A program made the position numbers and the translations under genes. Shown here piece by piece: positions 22,600 to 32,234 of a stretch of DNA of 64,000 bases. Source of the DNA: Porphyra umbilicalis (taxonomy: Eukaryota > Rhodophyta > Bangiophyceae > Bangiales > Bangiaceae); contig KV918941.1 in NCBI GenBank assembly GCA_002049455.2, forward strand, positions 89,683-153,682, read 5' to 3'. The notes below the pieces were generated by a model that was given only the letters and a program-made list of their open reading frames with translations, searched no databases and was not told where the DNA came from. Each line of letters opens with the position of its first letter. Position 1 is the stretch's first letter.

Positions 22600-24636
22600 T
22601 TACGAGCTCTTGTCCGCGTCGCTGATGCTCTCGTCCGAAGCACTGGAGTCGGACGAGGAGCGGCCTCCATACCGTGCAAACTTCTCGATGATGTCGGAAT
22701 CAAACCCATCGAAGCCGCCGCCGTCAGACAGTGAGTCGTCAGACGAAGAAGCCGACGGCGGCGTCCTCTTGCGACGCTGCTGCGGGCGCCCAGACGGCGG
22801 GGGGGTCCGCGCGGGTCCGGTAGTAGAGGCGGCGGCAGCCGCCGGTACTGATAAGGCGGCCGCCGCCGCAGAGAGTACCGCGGAAGACGTCGAGGGACCC
22901 GCCGCGGCCGACCGTGCTGTCGCTTCCGTCAGGTCGACGGTCGTGGACAGCGGCGACGCCATGGTGGCCGTGGCGTTCTTCTTCTTGGTAGCCATTGCGC
23001 GGCGGCCGCGCAAAGTCAACGCCGCCTGCCTCGCGGCCGCCGACTTGCGAGAAGGGGCGGCGGCTGTCGACGGCGGCCGAGCAGGAGTTGTGGCCGCGCC
23101 GGATGGCGCCGTCGGCCGCCGACCGCGCGACGCAGCCGCGGAGGCGGCCGATGCGCCCGTGGCGCTCGTCGGCGGTTGTCCTGCCGAGCGACTAGCGGCA
23201 GCCGCTGGAGGAGCGGCCGTCCGCACTGAGGACGCAGGCGCGGCGGCCGCCGACGGAGCAGCGGCAGCCGCCGACACAACGGAAGCGGGCCTTGCCGATG
23301 ATGCCGGCACCTTCCCTGCCTCGGCCGGACCTGACCCGCCCGCCGATGAAGAGGTGGCGGCCGCCGGTGCCGTCCGTGATGCGGAGGCGGCCGCCGACGA
23401 TGCATGCTCCGCGCTGTCCGAGCCGGGCGCCGTGGACGGCGGGGATGCCCCATCGGCGGCCGCCGGCGGCACGTCTCCGGACGTGCCGCGAGGCGGCCGC
23501 TTGGCTCGCACGAGAAAGATGTCGGCGTCTGTGTCGACAGCGATGACCTTCAGCTTGTCCTCCGTCGCTGCCTCCCCCGACGCCGAGACGTCGTCAACGG
23601 GAGACCCACCGGCCGCAGCACCCTCAGGGGGCGGAGGCGCACCGGCACTGCCGTCGGCGGCCGCCCCCGACGCCCCACCGGTGGCGGCCGACACCTCCGT
23701 TAACACCTTGATACCCTCTCGCTCCATCATCTTCTTCGCCTGGTGTGCCCAGTACGCCGCCCCCATCGCCGTCTCCCGCATAAATGGCTGGCTAAAGGCC
23801 ATCATCATTGTCCGCTGCTCGGTGGCGTCGCCGAGCTTCTCCACCGCGCTTGCTACTCGGCCGATGGTGCGGTCATCCGCGACGGCGTCGACGCGGGCAC
23901 GCCTGGCCGCCTTGTTCTCAATGGGGCGTCCACCCCACGGCTCTTCATCGCTGTGGTTGACGTCCACGACCGTCTGTCGGCCGCCCCCTTCGTCGCCGGC
24001 GGCCGCATTGGCCGCGGCCGCCGTCGCCGGGTCGCCGTCCGCTGCCTGCTGCTCGGCAGCCTCCCCACCGCCATCCGCGCCGGCGGCGGCCGCCGCCCTT
24101 GCCGCTGCTCGCACCTGCTTGTCCGCGGCCTTCTTCTGCAGGGACGCGAAGGAGGCGGCCGCCGACTTGAAGCGGTCCTGGTCCTTTAACTGCTCCCAAT
24201 AGTGAGCCCAGGGGCACGACACTTGTTTCTTGCGTCGCTTAGTTGTCTTTCCCTTGGCGACATCGTCGGCGTGATCGCCGCGGATGCGCCCATAAATGTT
24301 CGTGCTGCAGTAGAGCCCCTCGGCACAGTTGACGAGGTCGGCGTGGGTCGCGATGCCCGTCGGCTTCGATGGGCGCGCCTGCACCATGCAGCTGGAAAAC
24401 TCCATCACACCGGCCACGATTTTGGCCCACTGCTTCCGCATCGCGTCAAATCCGCGCTGCTCCCTCCCCGCGGCGCCCGGCTCCCCGCGCAGCAGGTCCA
24501 GCCAGCCCTTGAGCACCCGCCGCCAAAACTCCTTCCCGGACTGGTCGGTCCCTCGAATGGGGTTGTTGGCCTCAATCAGCCACGCCTTGATAAGTGCATC
24601 ATTCTCAGCCACGGTCCACGACGGTCCGCGGCCCAT
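22600..24636 (-). CDS. SANT/Myb-like DNA-binding protein, Harbinger partner
   Basis: This 678-residue protein starts with ATG at 24636. Residues about 5-110 resemble the SANT/trihelix module of Harbinger-associated Myb-like and NAM-like proteins (SWTVAENDALIKAWL, with further Trp at 38, 45, 70). A WAHYWEQL motif follows at about 143-150, after a basic KTTKRRKK stretch likely to be a nuclear localisation signal. A helical region at about 255-330 resembles the C-terminal part of NAM-associated proteins. The rest is Ala/Ser/Pro-rich and ends in an acidic Ser-rich tail. In known Harbinger elements this second protein binds the termini and brings the transposase to the nucleus; applying that role here is inference. 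The gene converges on the transposase gene across the 140-bp satellite. Confidence 0.82.
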   Translation of the reverse strand: MGRGPSWTVAENDALIKAWLIEANNPIRGTDQSGKEFWRRVLKGWLDLLRGEPGAAGREQRGFDAMRKQWAKIVAGVMEFSSCMVQARPSKPTGIATHADLVNCAEGLYCSTNIYGRIRGDHADDVAKGKTTKRRKKQVSCPWAHYWEQLKDQDRFKSAAASFASLQKKAADKQVRAAARAAAAAGADGGGEAAEQQAADGDPATAAAANAAAGDEGGGRQTVVDVNHSDEEPWGGRPIENKAARRARVDAVADDRTIGRVASAVEKLGDATEQRTMMMAFSQPFMRETAMGAAYWAHQAKKMMEREGIKVLTEVSAATGGASGAAADGSAGAPPPPEGAAAGGSPVDDVSASGEAATEDKLKVIAVDTDADIFLVRAKRPPRGTSGDVPPAAADGASPPSTAPGSDSAEHASSAAASASRTAPAAATSSSAGGSGPAEAGKVPASSARPASVVSAAAAAPSAAAAPASSVRTAAPPAAAASRSAGQPPTSATGASAASAAASRGRRPTAPSGAATTPARPPSTAAAPSRKSAAARQAALTLRGRRAMATKKKNATATMASPLSTTVDLTEATARSAAAGPSTSSAVLSAAAAALSVPAAAAASTTGPARTPPPSGRPQQRRKRTPPSASSSDDSLSDGGGFDGFDSDIIEKFARYGGRSSSDSSASDESISDADKSS

Positions 24637-24641
24637 GGCAG

Positions 24642-26522
24642 CTACTGCGACGGCCCGCCGGAACGGCGACGGCTCGCTGGTGGAAGGGGGGGCCGACCGC
24701 CGGTACGGCGCTTGGCGGAGGTCCGACCGATGACAGCGGCGCCAGCCCCAGAGTCGCCTGCCGCCTGGTCACCGGCACCGGTGGCAGCGACAAAGCCGGC
24801 GGGAGTACGACTGCCGACGCCGGCAGCAGCGACAGACTCGGCGGCCGGCCGATTGCCGGCGGAATTGGCCGCCGGCTGCCGAGCCGACGCACCGACAGAC
24901 TGGCACGCAACAGCAGCACTGTTGGCGGCGGCCAGGTAGCGTCCTTGGATGTACGCCAAGGCCGCCGCCGCTCTTGCCGACGCTTGTGCTGCTTTCTTGG
25001 CGGCAATGCTTGCGTTTGTTGCCTTTTCTTTCGCGCTCGCTGCAGTGGCGACCGCCGCGCGGTACTTGGCCGACGCGGTCGCCGACTCGGCCGCCGCTGC
25101 AGTGGCGATAGCGGCCGCCTCGGCAGAGGCAGCAGCCGCCGCAGAGGCGGCCGCGACAGAGGCGCGATGCACGGCGGCCCGGTCCTCGGGGCTTCGAATC
25201 AGCACGAACCGCCGCTTGCGGACGGCAGGTTGCGCCCACTGCTGGCGGGGCGGCCGCTCGCCAAAGAGGGAAGGCAAAGGGATGGACGGCGGGACGCCGG
25301 CTTCGACCGCACCACCCGCCACCACCCCGACAGCCACGGCGGATGCGGCCGTTACGACAAGTCCCCGCCCCACGGCCGCGGGCTCGGCTGCCGCTCGGGC
25401 GGCGGCGGGTCCTCCTCCAACCTTCTGGGCGGGCTTGGTGGTCTTTGACCCGGCTGCGGGCCGCCCGACGTCCACCGCGGCGGGCTCGCCGGCCGACCTT
25501 CGGGCGGCGCGCCGCCCGTCCACCTCGGCAGGCTTGCTGGCGGCGCGCCGCCCGTCCACCTCGGAGGACTTGGCTGCGGAAAGTCGGGCGGCGCGCCGCC
25601 CGTCCACCTTTGAGGACTCGGCTGCCGAAATTCGTGCGGCGCGCCGCCCGTCCACCTTGGAGGACTTGGGTACCGACGGTCCGGCGGCGCGCCGCCCGTC
25701 CACCTGGGAGGGCTTGGTGGTCGTCGATCCGGCGGCGCGCCGCCTGTACACCTCGGAGGGCTTCGCGGCCGGCCGTCCGGCGGCGCGCCGCTCGTCCACC
25801 TCGGCGAGCTTGCTCGCGGCGCGCCGCCCGTCCACCTGGGAGGGCTCGGTGGTCGTCGGTCGGGCGGCACGCCGCCCGTCCACCTCGGAGGACTTGGCTG
25901 CCGACGGTCCGGCGGCGCGCCGCCCGTCCACCTCGGGGGACTTGGTGGTCGTCGGTCGGGCGGCGCGCCGCCCGTCCACCTTGAAGGACTTGGCTGCCGA
26001 CGGTCTGGCGGCGCGCCGCGCGTCCACCTTGGAGGGCTTGGTGGTCGTCGGTCGGGCGGCGCGCCGCCCGTCCACCTTGAAGGACTTGGCTGCCGACGGT
26101 CTGGCGGCGCGCCGCGCGTCCACCTTGGAGGGCTTGGTGGTCGTCGGTCGGGCGGCGCGCCGCCCGTCCACCTTGAAGGACTTGGCTGCCGACGGTCTGG
26201 CGGCGCGCCGCGCGTCCACCTTGGAGGGCTTGGTGGTCGTCGGTCGGGCGGCGCGCCGCCCGTCCACCTTGGAGGGCTTGGTGGTCGTCGGTCGGGCGGC
26301 GCGCCGCCCGTCCACCTTGCAGGGCTTGGTGGTCGTCGGTCGGGCGGCACGCCGCCCGTCCACCTTGGAGGACTTGGCTGCCGACGGTCTCGCGGCGCGC
26401 CGCGCGTCCACCTCGGAGGACTTGGCTGCCGACGGTCGGGCGGCGCGCCGCCTGTGCACGGCGGTAGGGCGCTGCCGCGCAACACAGGACGCGGGGGAGC
26501 CGGAGCGCAGCAGCACTGGCAC
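24642..26522 (-). CDS. Possible repetitive basic protein upstream of the SANT gene
   Basis: This open frame has no ATG at its upstream end, so an upstream exon would be needed if it is real. Its first half is about twenty copies of a 16-residue unit of the type KVDGRRAARPTTTKPS, encoded by the 48-bp array. Its second half is an Ala-rich, helix-forming segment with scattered Lys/Glu and then a low-complexity tail. The stop lies 5 nt before the ATG of the SANT-like gene but in a different frame. Alternative minus frames through the array are also open and encode Pro-rich repeats, so coding status is uncertain. The Ala/Lys/Glu helical segment is the best argument that this frame is or was translated. 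Confidence 0.35.
   Translation of the reverse strand: MPVLLRSGSPASCVARQRPTAVHRRRAARPSAAKSSEVDARRAARPSAAKSSKVDGRRAARPTTTKPCKVDGRRAARPTTTKPSKVDGRRAARPTTTKPSKVDARRAARPSAAKSFKVDGRRAARPTTTKPSKVDARRAARPSAAKSFKVDGRRAARPTTTKPSKVDARRAARPSAAKSFKVDGRRAARPTTTKSPEVDGRRAAGPSAAKSSEVDGRRAARPTTTEPSQVDGRRAASKLAEVDERRAAGRPAAKPSEVYRRRAAGSTTTKPSQVDGRRAAGPSVPKSSKVDGRRAARISAAESSKVDGRRAARLSAAKSSEVDGRRAASKPAEVDGRRAARRSAGEPAAVDVGRPAAGSKTTKPAQKVGGGPAAARAAAEPAAVGRGLVVTAASAVAVGVVAGGAVEAGVPPSIPLPSLFGERPPRQQWAQPAVRKRRFVLIRSPEDRAAVHRASVAAASAAAAASAEAAAIATAAAAESATASAKYRAAVATAASAKEKATNASIAAKKAAQASARAAAALAYIQGRYLAAANSAAVACQSVGASARQPAANSAGNRPAAESVAAAGVGSRTPAGFVAATGAGDQAAGDSGAGAAVIGRTSAKRRTGGRPPLPPASRRRSGGPSQ
25450..26460. repeat. 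48-bp tandem array with GGCGCGCC palindromes
   Basis: About twenty units of 48 bp, with a few shorter ones, each centred on GGCGGCGCGCCGCC-like sequence that contains the palindrome GGCGCGCC. Adjacent units fall into two alternating types (TTGGTGGTCGTCGG and TTGGCTGCCGACGG). The period is a multiple of three, so every frame on both strands is periodic. Confidence 0.92.
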
Positions 26523-26779
26523 TGACAGTGCGCCAGATGGGGCGCAACAGCGTCCGTCCAGTCCCGCAGGAGCCTCCTATCCTCGTTGTTACGCAAGCGC
26601 TGCTGCGTCCGCTGCGTTCTGCGCCGCCTGCTGTCGTTCGGCCTCTTCTCCCACCGCATGGCGCCGGAAGCCGCCCCTTTATAGGAGAGGAGCACCCGAC
26701 GGGGTCGCCGGATGGTCACACACGCCACGCCCGGCAGCCCGCCACGGCAGCTGTGCACGAGGCACAGCTCACAGCAGCG

Positions 26780-27085
26780 ACGAGCGGCCGCCGCCCACAG
26801 ACACCGACGGGCGGCCGCCGCCCACAGACACCGACGGGCGGCCGCCGGCCACTCACCGATGGGCGGCCGCCGCACACACCACCGACGGGCAGGCGCCGCC
26901 CACACCCTCGACGGGCGGCCGCCGCCCACACCACAACGGGCGGCCGCCGCACACACCACCGACGGGCAGGCGCCGCCCACACCTTCGACGGGCGGCCGCC
27001 GCCCACACCACAACGGGCGGCCGCCTCGCACACCACCGACAGGCGGTCGCGGCCCACACAAACGACGGGCGGCAGCCGCCCCCAC
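26780..27085. repeat. Short-period array of GGGCGGCCGCC units
   Basis: About ten units of roughly 25-29 bp, each with GCGGCCGCC (or GCAGGCGCC) followed by CCCACACC or CACACACCACC and ACGACGGG-like sequence. A three-unit higher-order block is repeated. The core is the same GGCGGCCGCC palindrome found in the 140-bp satellite. The array lies upstream of the minus-strand repetitive frame. Confidence 0.85.
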
Positions 27086-29550
27086 ACCAACGACGGCCGG
27101 CAGTCGCCCGAAAAGCGCGCGCGCGCCACGCGCTTCGACCCGTGCGTGGCACGGGCGGCCGCCGCCCAGCGCTTACCGGCGCGGCAGCCGCGCCCACAAA
27201 AGGAGAGGCCGGGGTGCGGAGGGGAGCAGCGACGAGCGCAAGGGGACGGGGATGGGATTAACCACAGTTCCCACAAAGCGCGCAAAAGAAACCGCGCGCA
27301 CGAGAGCATACCCGACAACGGCACCACCACGTACCGGCGGCCGTTGGGGCCAGGGCCACCGCGAAAAAAAGCGCGCGCAAAGAAAGTGCGCGCACGACAG
27401 AGAGCCGCGTCGCAGACGTCGGCGGTAGCACAGGTCTCACGGAACCGTCCACCAGAGGCACTCGCACGACGTCGCGGAAGCAGGACGCCACTGCGCACCC
27501 CGACAACAACTAGCGAGCGCGCATGGGCACGCTGCGCCACGAGGGCCACTTCACACACCCCCTCCGCGACACAGAGTAGGGGGTGGCCCGCGCGGGGCCG
27601 CACCCAATCCTGAGCGGAGAGTGCCTGCCAGGACGTCGCCGTTCGCTGTCTGTGGCGCACGAGATCGGAGAGGGAAAAATGTTGGAGGGCGCGTGCTGAG
27701 GGGGGGGGCGCTAAACGAGTCGCCGTCTCACGGGCCGAACGCTCGCGCCAGGCCCCCAGAGGCAGCCACCCGCGCCCCGCGCTCCCCTCGCAGCTCTTCG
27801 CCGACGATGCGTGGCGCGACGGCTGCCGAGGGCGCGTCGGTCTGAACAGCTCAAGCCGACACGGCCAACAGAGGGCAAGAAGCACGTGGACGCGCGTCCC
27901 ATCCCCCAACCATATCATACGTTGCGTGCGTGCTCGCGTGCGGCCGACGAGCCGTGGATGCGGCCGACGACCCGTGGATGGAACGTGTGCCACCTGAAAG
28001 GTTCAAAGAACGGGTCACAGTCCTGGCGCAGAGAGAGTGCTGCCAGTGTCGCCCTGAATAGCCAATCAAACGGTACTCCGCTGGATGAACGAGTTCTCCA
28101 GAAATCGGGTTGCTGACAAAGGCTCGTCTGCACCAGTAAACTGTCGCCGTTCTGGTCACTGTGCGGTTGCCACAGCCATGCAATTTGGGCCAAGCCACCT
28201 CACCCTGATCATGTCCACAGCTTCCGTCTGACCTGTGAATAGTGACTACCGCCATCTGTCACTGACGGTCACCGCCAGCGCGGCCGCCTGAAGTGGCGCG
28301 GGCACCTGGCGAGTACCCCACCACGGGGCTGTGTTCCGCTGCGGGGGGGGATGGTGCATGCACTCATCCTCGCCGCAGCGGCACGCGGCGGGCCTGCGGG
28401 CCGCGTCCGGCGCGACACACGCCGCGGGCGCCTCGGCCACGACCCGGCGCGCTGGCCCAACGCGAGGCAGCCGCCTGGCAAGACGCCACGCGGTCGATTC
28501 CTGTCCGCAAACTGTATGCCTCTGATTTGCCTCGTCAGGTCGATCCGTCCCTGACGAGGGAGTCTTTCGGGACAGGCCCTGCCGGAGAGGATCACACAAC
28601 GGGGGTCACCACCAAGGTTGCACCCAACCAGGAGGGGTCGTGCCGGGGATGCACCACGCTCGCACGCTGCCCTGGAGAGGGGGTAGCGCGGGAGCACCGC
28701 CACGCTCGCACTAGTTGCCGGTGCGGCCTGCCCGGCGCGTGGGGCGCAACGCATTGCTTGGCGCCTGTGCGCTTGCCTCTGCGCTGTCCTCGGGCTGCCG
28801 CCAAAGTGGAAACTGGCGGTCCACCCACTTTCCTCATGGTCACTCCTCAGTCGTCAGTCTCGAGCTTTTTTGGATGACTGGTAATCTCACGTGCATGGCG
28901 GCGACCCGCGATCAGCGATGCCACTCCGAAAACCGTGGTCTGAGTCCTCCTTTCATCGTTCACCAGGCACACGACACTCGTCCAGCGAGGATCACACGAG
29001 TGTTGGTCGAACATCACCGCGATCACTGTCGACGTGGGGCTCTCATGCGTCACGTCTGAGGCCGCAAGAGCATACGTTGAGAACTCCTGTGTGTATCTCA
29101 CGCTTGCATGTCACACGACAGCACGATAGGCTCAAAATACTCCATCTCTGTGCGCCGTGGCAACATGGCGCGCCGCCATGTGGCACATAAACTACGGTTT
29201 GGACGACGATCTCGTACTTTGCGTCCTACATGTGCATCGTGTCAGCTTCGTGTCAAACAATTGCTGCTTTTCCTTGATTTCTCATCCGCAATCTGCCGTG
29301 CATCTCGCGCATCTCGCTTCCATGACGGCTGCGATAATCCGCGGAAGGCTTACTCCAACGAAATGGGCCACGGATAACCCACCAACGACAGGGACTATCA
29401 TACGGAAAGTAGCCCGGTCCCAGGTAACTCTATAGCAGATATTGCCCTTTCTAGGCCCCTGCAATAGGCGGCCTCTGAGGGGCCGCCACGTCGCATGTCC
29501 AATTGAGATTTTAAGGATAGTCCTGTTACATTGTTAGGTTTGCTCTGAGC
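27086..29550. other. Unassigned region, no gene identified
   Basis: Composition shifts from GC-rich to mixed. Frames are short or overlap on both strands, and none gives a recognisable protein. A 20-bp direct duplication (CGGCCGACGAGCCGTGGATG-type, 27941-27980) is present. The right end of the Harbinger region and the start of the next repeat should fall within this stretch but could not be fixed. Confidence 0.45.
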
Positions 29551-29596
29551 ACTGTTACAGTCCGCGACTGCGGGATTTTTTGGTGAACGGCTGTAT
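29551..29596. repeat. Terminus-like sequence, second copy
   Basis: This is the partner of 305-344, starting GAGCACTGTTACAGTCC and ending GGTGAACGGCTG before TA. It is preceded by CATTGTTAGGTTTGCTCT, the reverse complement of the tail that follows repeat R copy 2 at about 16421. It looks like an end of a TA-inserting element sitting in an inverted R copy. Confidence 0.45.
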
Positions 29597-29989
29597 GCAG
29601 TTTGTTTGTGCAGCGGGCCGTGGGGCCGGTGAACATGAAGCGGTTTGCGACTTCATTGGCATGACGGACGAGAGATTATCGCCAATGTGTCGCCTACGTT
29701 GGGTGCTCCCAGCTTGAAAGCTGCCACGATGGTCAGATGATTTGGTCGAGGACTCTGATGCGGGTCTGGCGGTGGGCATGATTGCAATGTTTTGGCAGCA
29801 AAGGTTGTTGGGCTTGTCGAGCCAGCAGCAAAGTCGGAAACTGGGAGGCGGGCTCAGGGCGTTCTCGCCCGCGTGCGCGCCGCAGACATGGCCAAAACTG
29901 TCTGTGCACCTGCGTGTGTGCGTTTACTTTCGGACGCGAATGAAAGTTTGCGGCGGCGCTGGATGCGGAAAATGGCTGCGGGACGGTCG

Positions 29990-31440
29990 GGCACCCACCG
30001 TCCTTCACGTCCGCTTTGGCGGCACGCCGCCCCCCCCCCCCCCCCCCTGCCCCTGCCGCCGACGCCGCCCACCCCTCCCCCCCCGCCACCGCCGCCGCCG
30101 GCCGTCGAAGACCCAGTGTCGCGAGCGGCGGCGCCTCCGCCGCCATCACCCACGCCGGCGACGGGGGCGGCGTCGGCGTCGCCGCCGGCGGTGCACCCTC
30201 CCCCCCTCCTCCCCCAACCCTGCCGCTGCAGCGGGCGGTGGCGGCGCGGCTCGCCGCGTCGGCCGCCGCCGCGGCAGCGGCTCTTTGCGTGGACGGCGCC
30301 GCCTCGTCGCGGGTGGCGGCGGCCGCCGCCGACGTGGCCCAAGTGGTCGGGGGGATGGCCGCCGCGGCCGCCGTCGCACGCGCGCGTCGGCGTCTGGTGG
30401 CACGCGGCCGGGTGCGCGGGGAGGGTCGAGGAGGCTGACCACGGCCGCGTCGCGCCGCCGTCTGCTTGCGCCTTGCACGTGCCTCTGCGCCGCGCGGGGG
30501 TGTTGCCACTGGCGGCAGCCGCGTGCTCGGCACACACGCGCGCGCCACAGCCAGTCGTGGCCTCCGTTGTGACCGCTACCGGCCGGGGTGGGCGGCGGCG
30601 ACGCGGCCGCCGCCGGCCACACCCGCCGCTCTGGCTGGCGGCGGCGACGGGCGCGCGGCACTCGCCCACCGGCGGCGGCGGCGCCAATGACAGGGCGGCG
30701 CGCAGCGCCGCGGCGGGCGTTCACTGGGGGGGAAGGGCGGCGGGGGGGGGGGGGCGCCCCCCTGCCCGTCCCCGTGTCGACAGAGGCGCGCCTGCCCGAA
30801 GCGGCGGCGCGTCGGCTGGCACGAGCGTGCGGGCGACGGCGAGGGCGATGGCCGCCGGGGGCGGGCGCCGCTGCGGCTGCGGCCGCCGGTGGCTGGTCAC
30901 CGGCCGGCGACGGCGCGGCGGGGGGTGCTGCCGCCGACGCCGCCGCCGACACAGCGCCCAGCGTGTACCCCCCGTGAGTCACGGGGCGGCCACGGCCGCG
31001 CCACTGGGGATGGCGGGGTCGTACACGCGTACTGCACCTGCAGCGACGTGCGCGGCAGTGGCGCCGCGCGCGTTGTCTGGCGGCGCGGCGCGGCGGCCGC
31101 TCGCCTTCGGGCGCAGCGTCGCTGTCTGTGGCGGCGGTGCCGTCCGTACCCCCTACCCTCCATCCCCTCAATCCCCCCCCGCCCCCCCGCATCTCGAGTG
31201 GCGCTGCATCGGCGGCGGTGCCGCCGCCGTCGCTGTGGTCGTCACAGCCACCGTGGCGGCCGCCGGCACCGCCGCATGGCGGCGACGGCGGTGGGGGGCA
31301 CCACACCAGACGCGTCGGGCGGCGGGTGGTCGGGCGTCGGCGGTCCCGGCGTGTCGGATGCGTGTTGTTTCTCTGTGGCGCTTGCCATGCCCCAGCGTTT
31401 TGGGGTTCTATGCTCCGAGGCTGTTCGTTGCGCTTCGCGC
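29990..31440. repeat. Extremely GC-rich block 3, related to 42.9-43.6 kb
   Basis: The part from about 30870 to 31360 is clearly homologous to about 43110-43590. In both, one + frame reads through a shared peptide (TRTAPAATC followed by A or T). Of the differences I counted in the aligned codons around that peptide, most fall at third positions, suggesting it was once a selected coding frame. Long frames on the other strand are also open. No domain is recognised. Confidence 0.6.
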
Positions 31441-31796
31441 CTTCTTTATTTGTGAAAATGGGCCATGCCGAGGTGGACCAGCGTGCAGATCACCGAAGGT
31501 GATAACAGGGCTCGCCGCCGATCCCACCGGTCCGAGACTTCGGCGTGCTCAGACCAGATTCGACAAACCAGATCAGCCTGTGGGGCGAAGTCCAAATATT
31601 GACTCATCGGAGAATCATTTTGACACATCAGTGAACGGATTTTCCATAGGGCGGCAGCCACTCCCCGTGACCGAGGGCGGCCAAGACGGACTCGCATATG
31701 GACCGCATACACATCCCAGCGCGCGCTTCCGCGTCTGGGATCCACTCCCCACTACCCCACGCTCCCCCCCCTCCCCCAGGCCCTACAATCAGCCGT
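31441..31796. other. 3' flank of the secreted-protein gene
   Basis: Mixed-composition spacer following the minus-strand secreted-protein gene. No repeat or gene was seen. Confidence 0.5.
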
Positions 31797-32234
31797 CTAC
31801 AGTTCACAGTAGATCGGGACCTTGATCACGACCTTCTTGCACTTGTCGCACGTGCACTTCCGCCACCCGGGGCACTTGGCCGGCTTGCAGTTGTACGGCA
31901 GGGAGCTGCAATCGCCTGAGTAGGCCTTGGCACGGTAGGACTCGGCCTCCTTGAAGTAACAGAGGTAAGAGGCCTTGGCCACGACGTAAACGGACTTCTT
32001 GCCACACTTGAAGTAGCCGTTGCACGTGTGATGCCCCCCGTAATATGAATGGGCGGTGAGGGAGGCGAGGGCGGGCTCCTCATCGGCGCGCGACAAGCCC
32101 TCAATGTGCAGAGCCTCGGGGTCAGATGCCGCCTGGACGGCGACAGCAGCGTCGGCGGGCGACACGGCGGCCACCGACAGGAGGGCGAGCAGCGCGACCG
32201 CGAGGGACGCGAAGAGGGACTTGGACACGACCAT
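31797..32234 (-). CDS. Small secreted lysine- and cysteine-rich protein
   Basis: This 145-residue protein starts at an ATG at 32234. Residues 1-29 form a classic signal peptide: a short basic start, then an Ala/Leu/Val core, then a likely cleavage site near SPADA/AVA. The mature part has a short acidic Ala-rich propeptide-like region (about 30-65). A compact Lys-rich domain of about 75 residues follows, with ten cysteines including C-x5-C, KCTCDKC and a final YCEL. Ten cysteines would allow five disulfides, so an extracellular or cell-wall-associated role is likely. I do not recognise the family. No transposon motif is present, which makes this the best candidate for a host gene in the window. 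A longer frame at 31826-33706 overlaps it and is regarded as a shadow. Confidence 0.75.
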   Translation of the reverse strand: MVVSKSLFASLAVALLALLSVAAVSPADAAVAVQAASDPEALHIEGLSRADEEPALASLTAHSYYGGHHTCNGYFKCGKKSVYVVAKASYLCYFKEAESYRAKAYSGDCSSLPYNCKPAKCPGWRKCTCDKCKKVVIKVPIYCEL

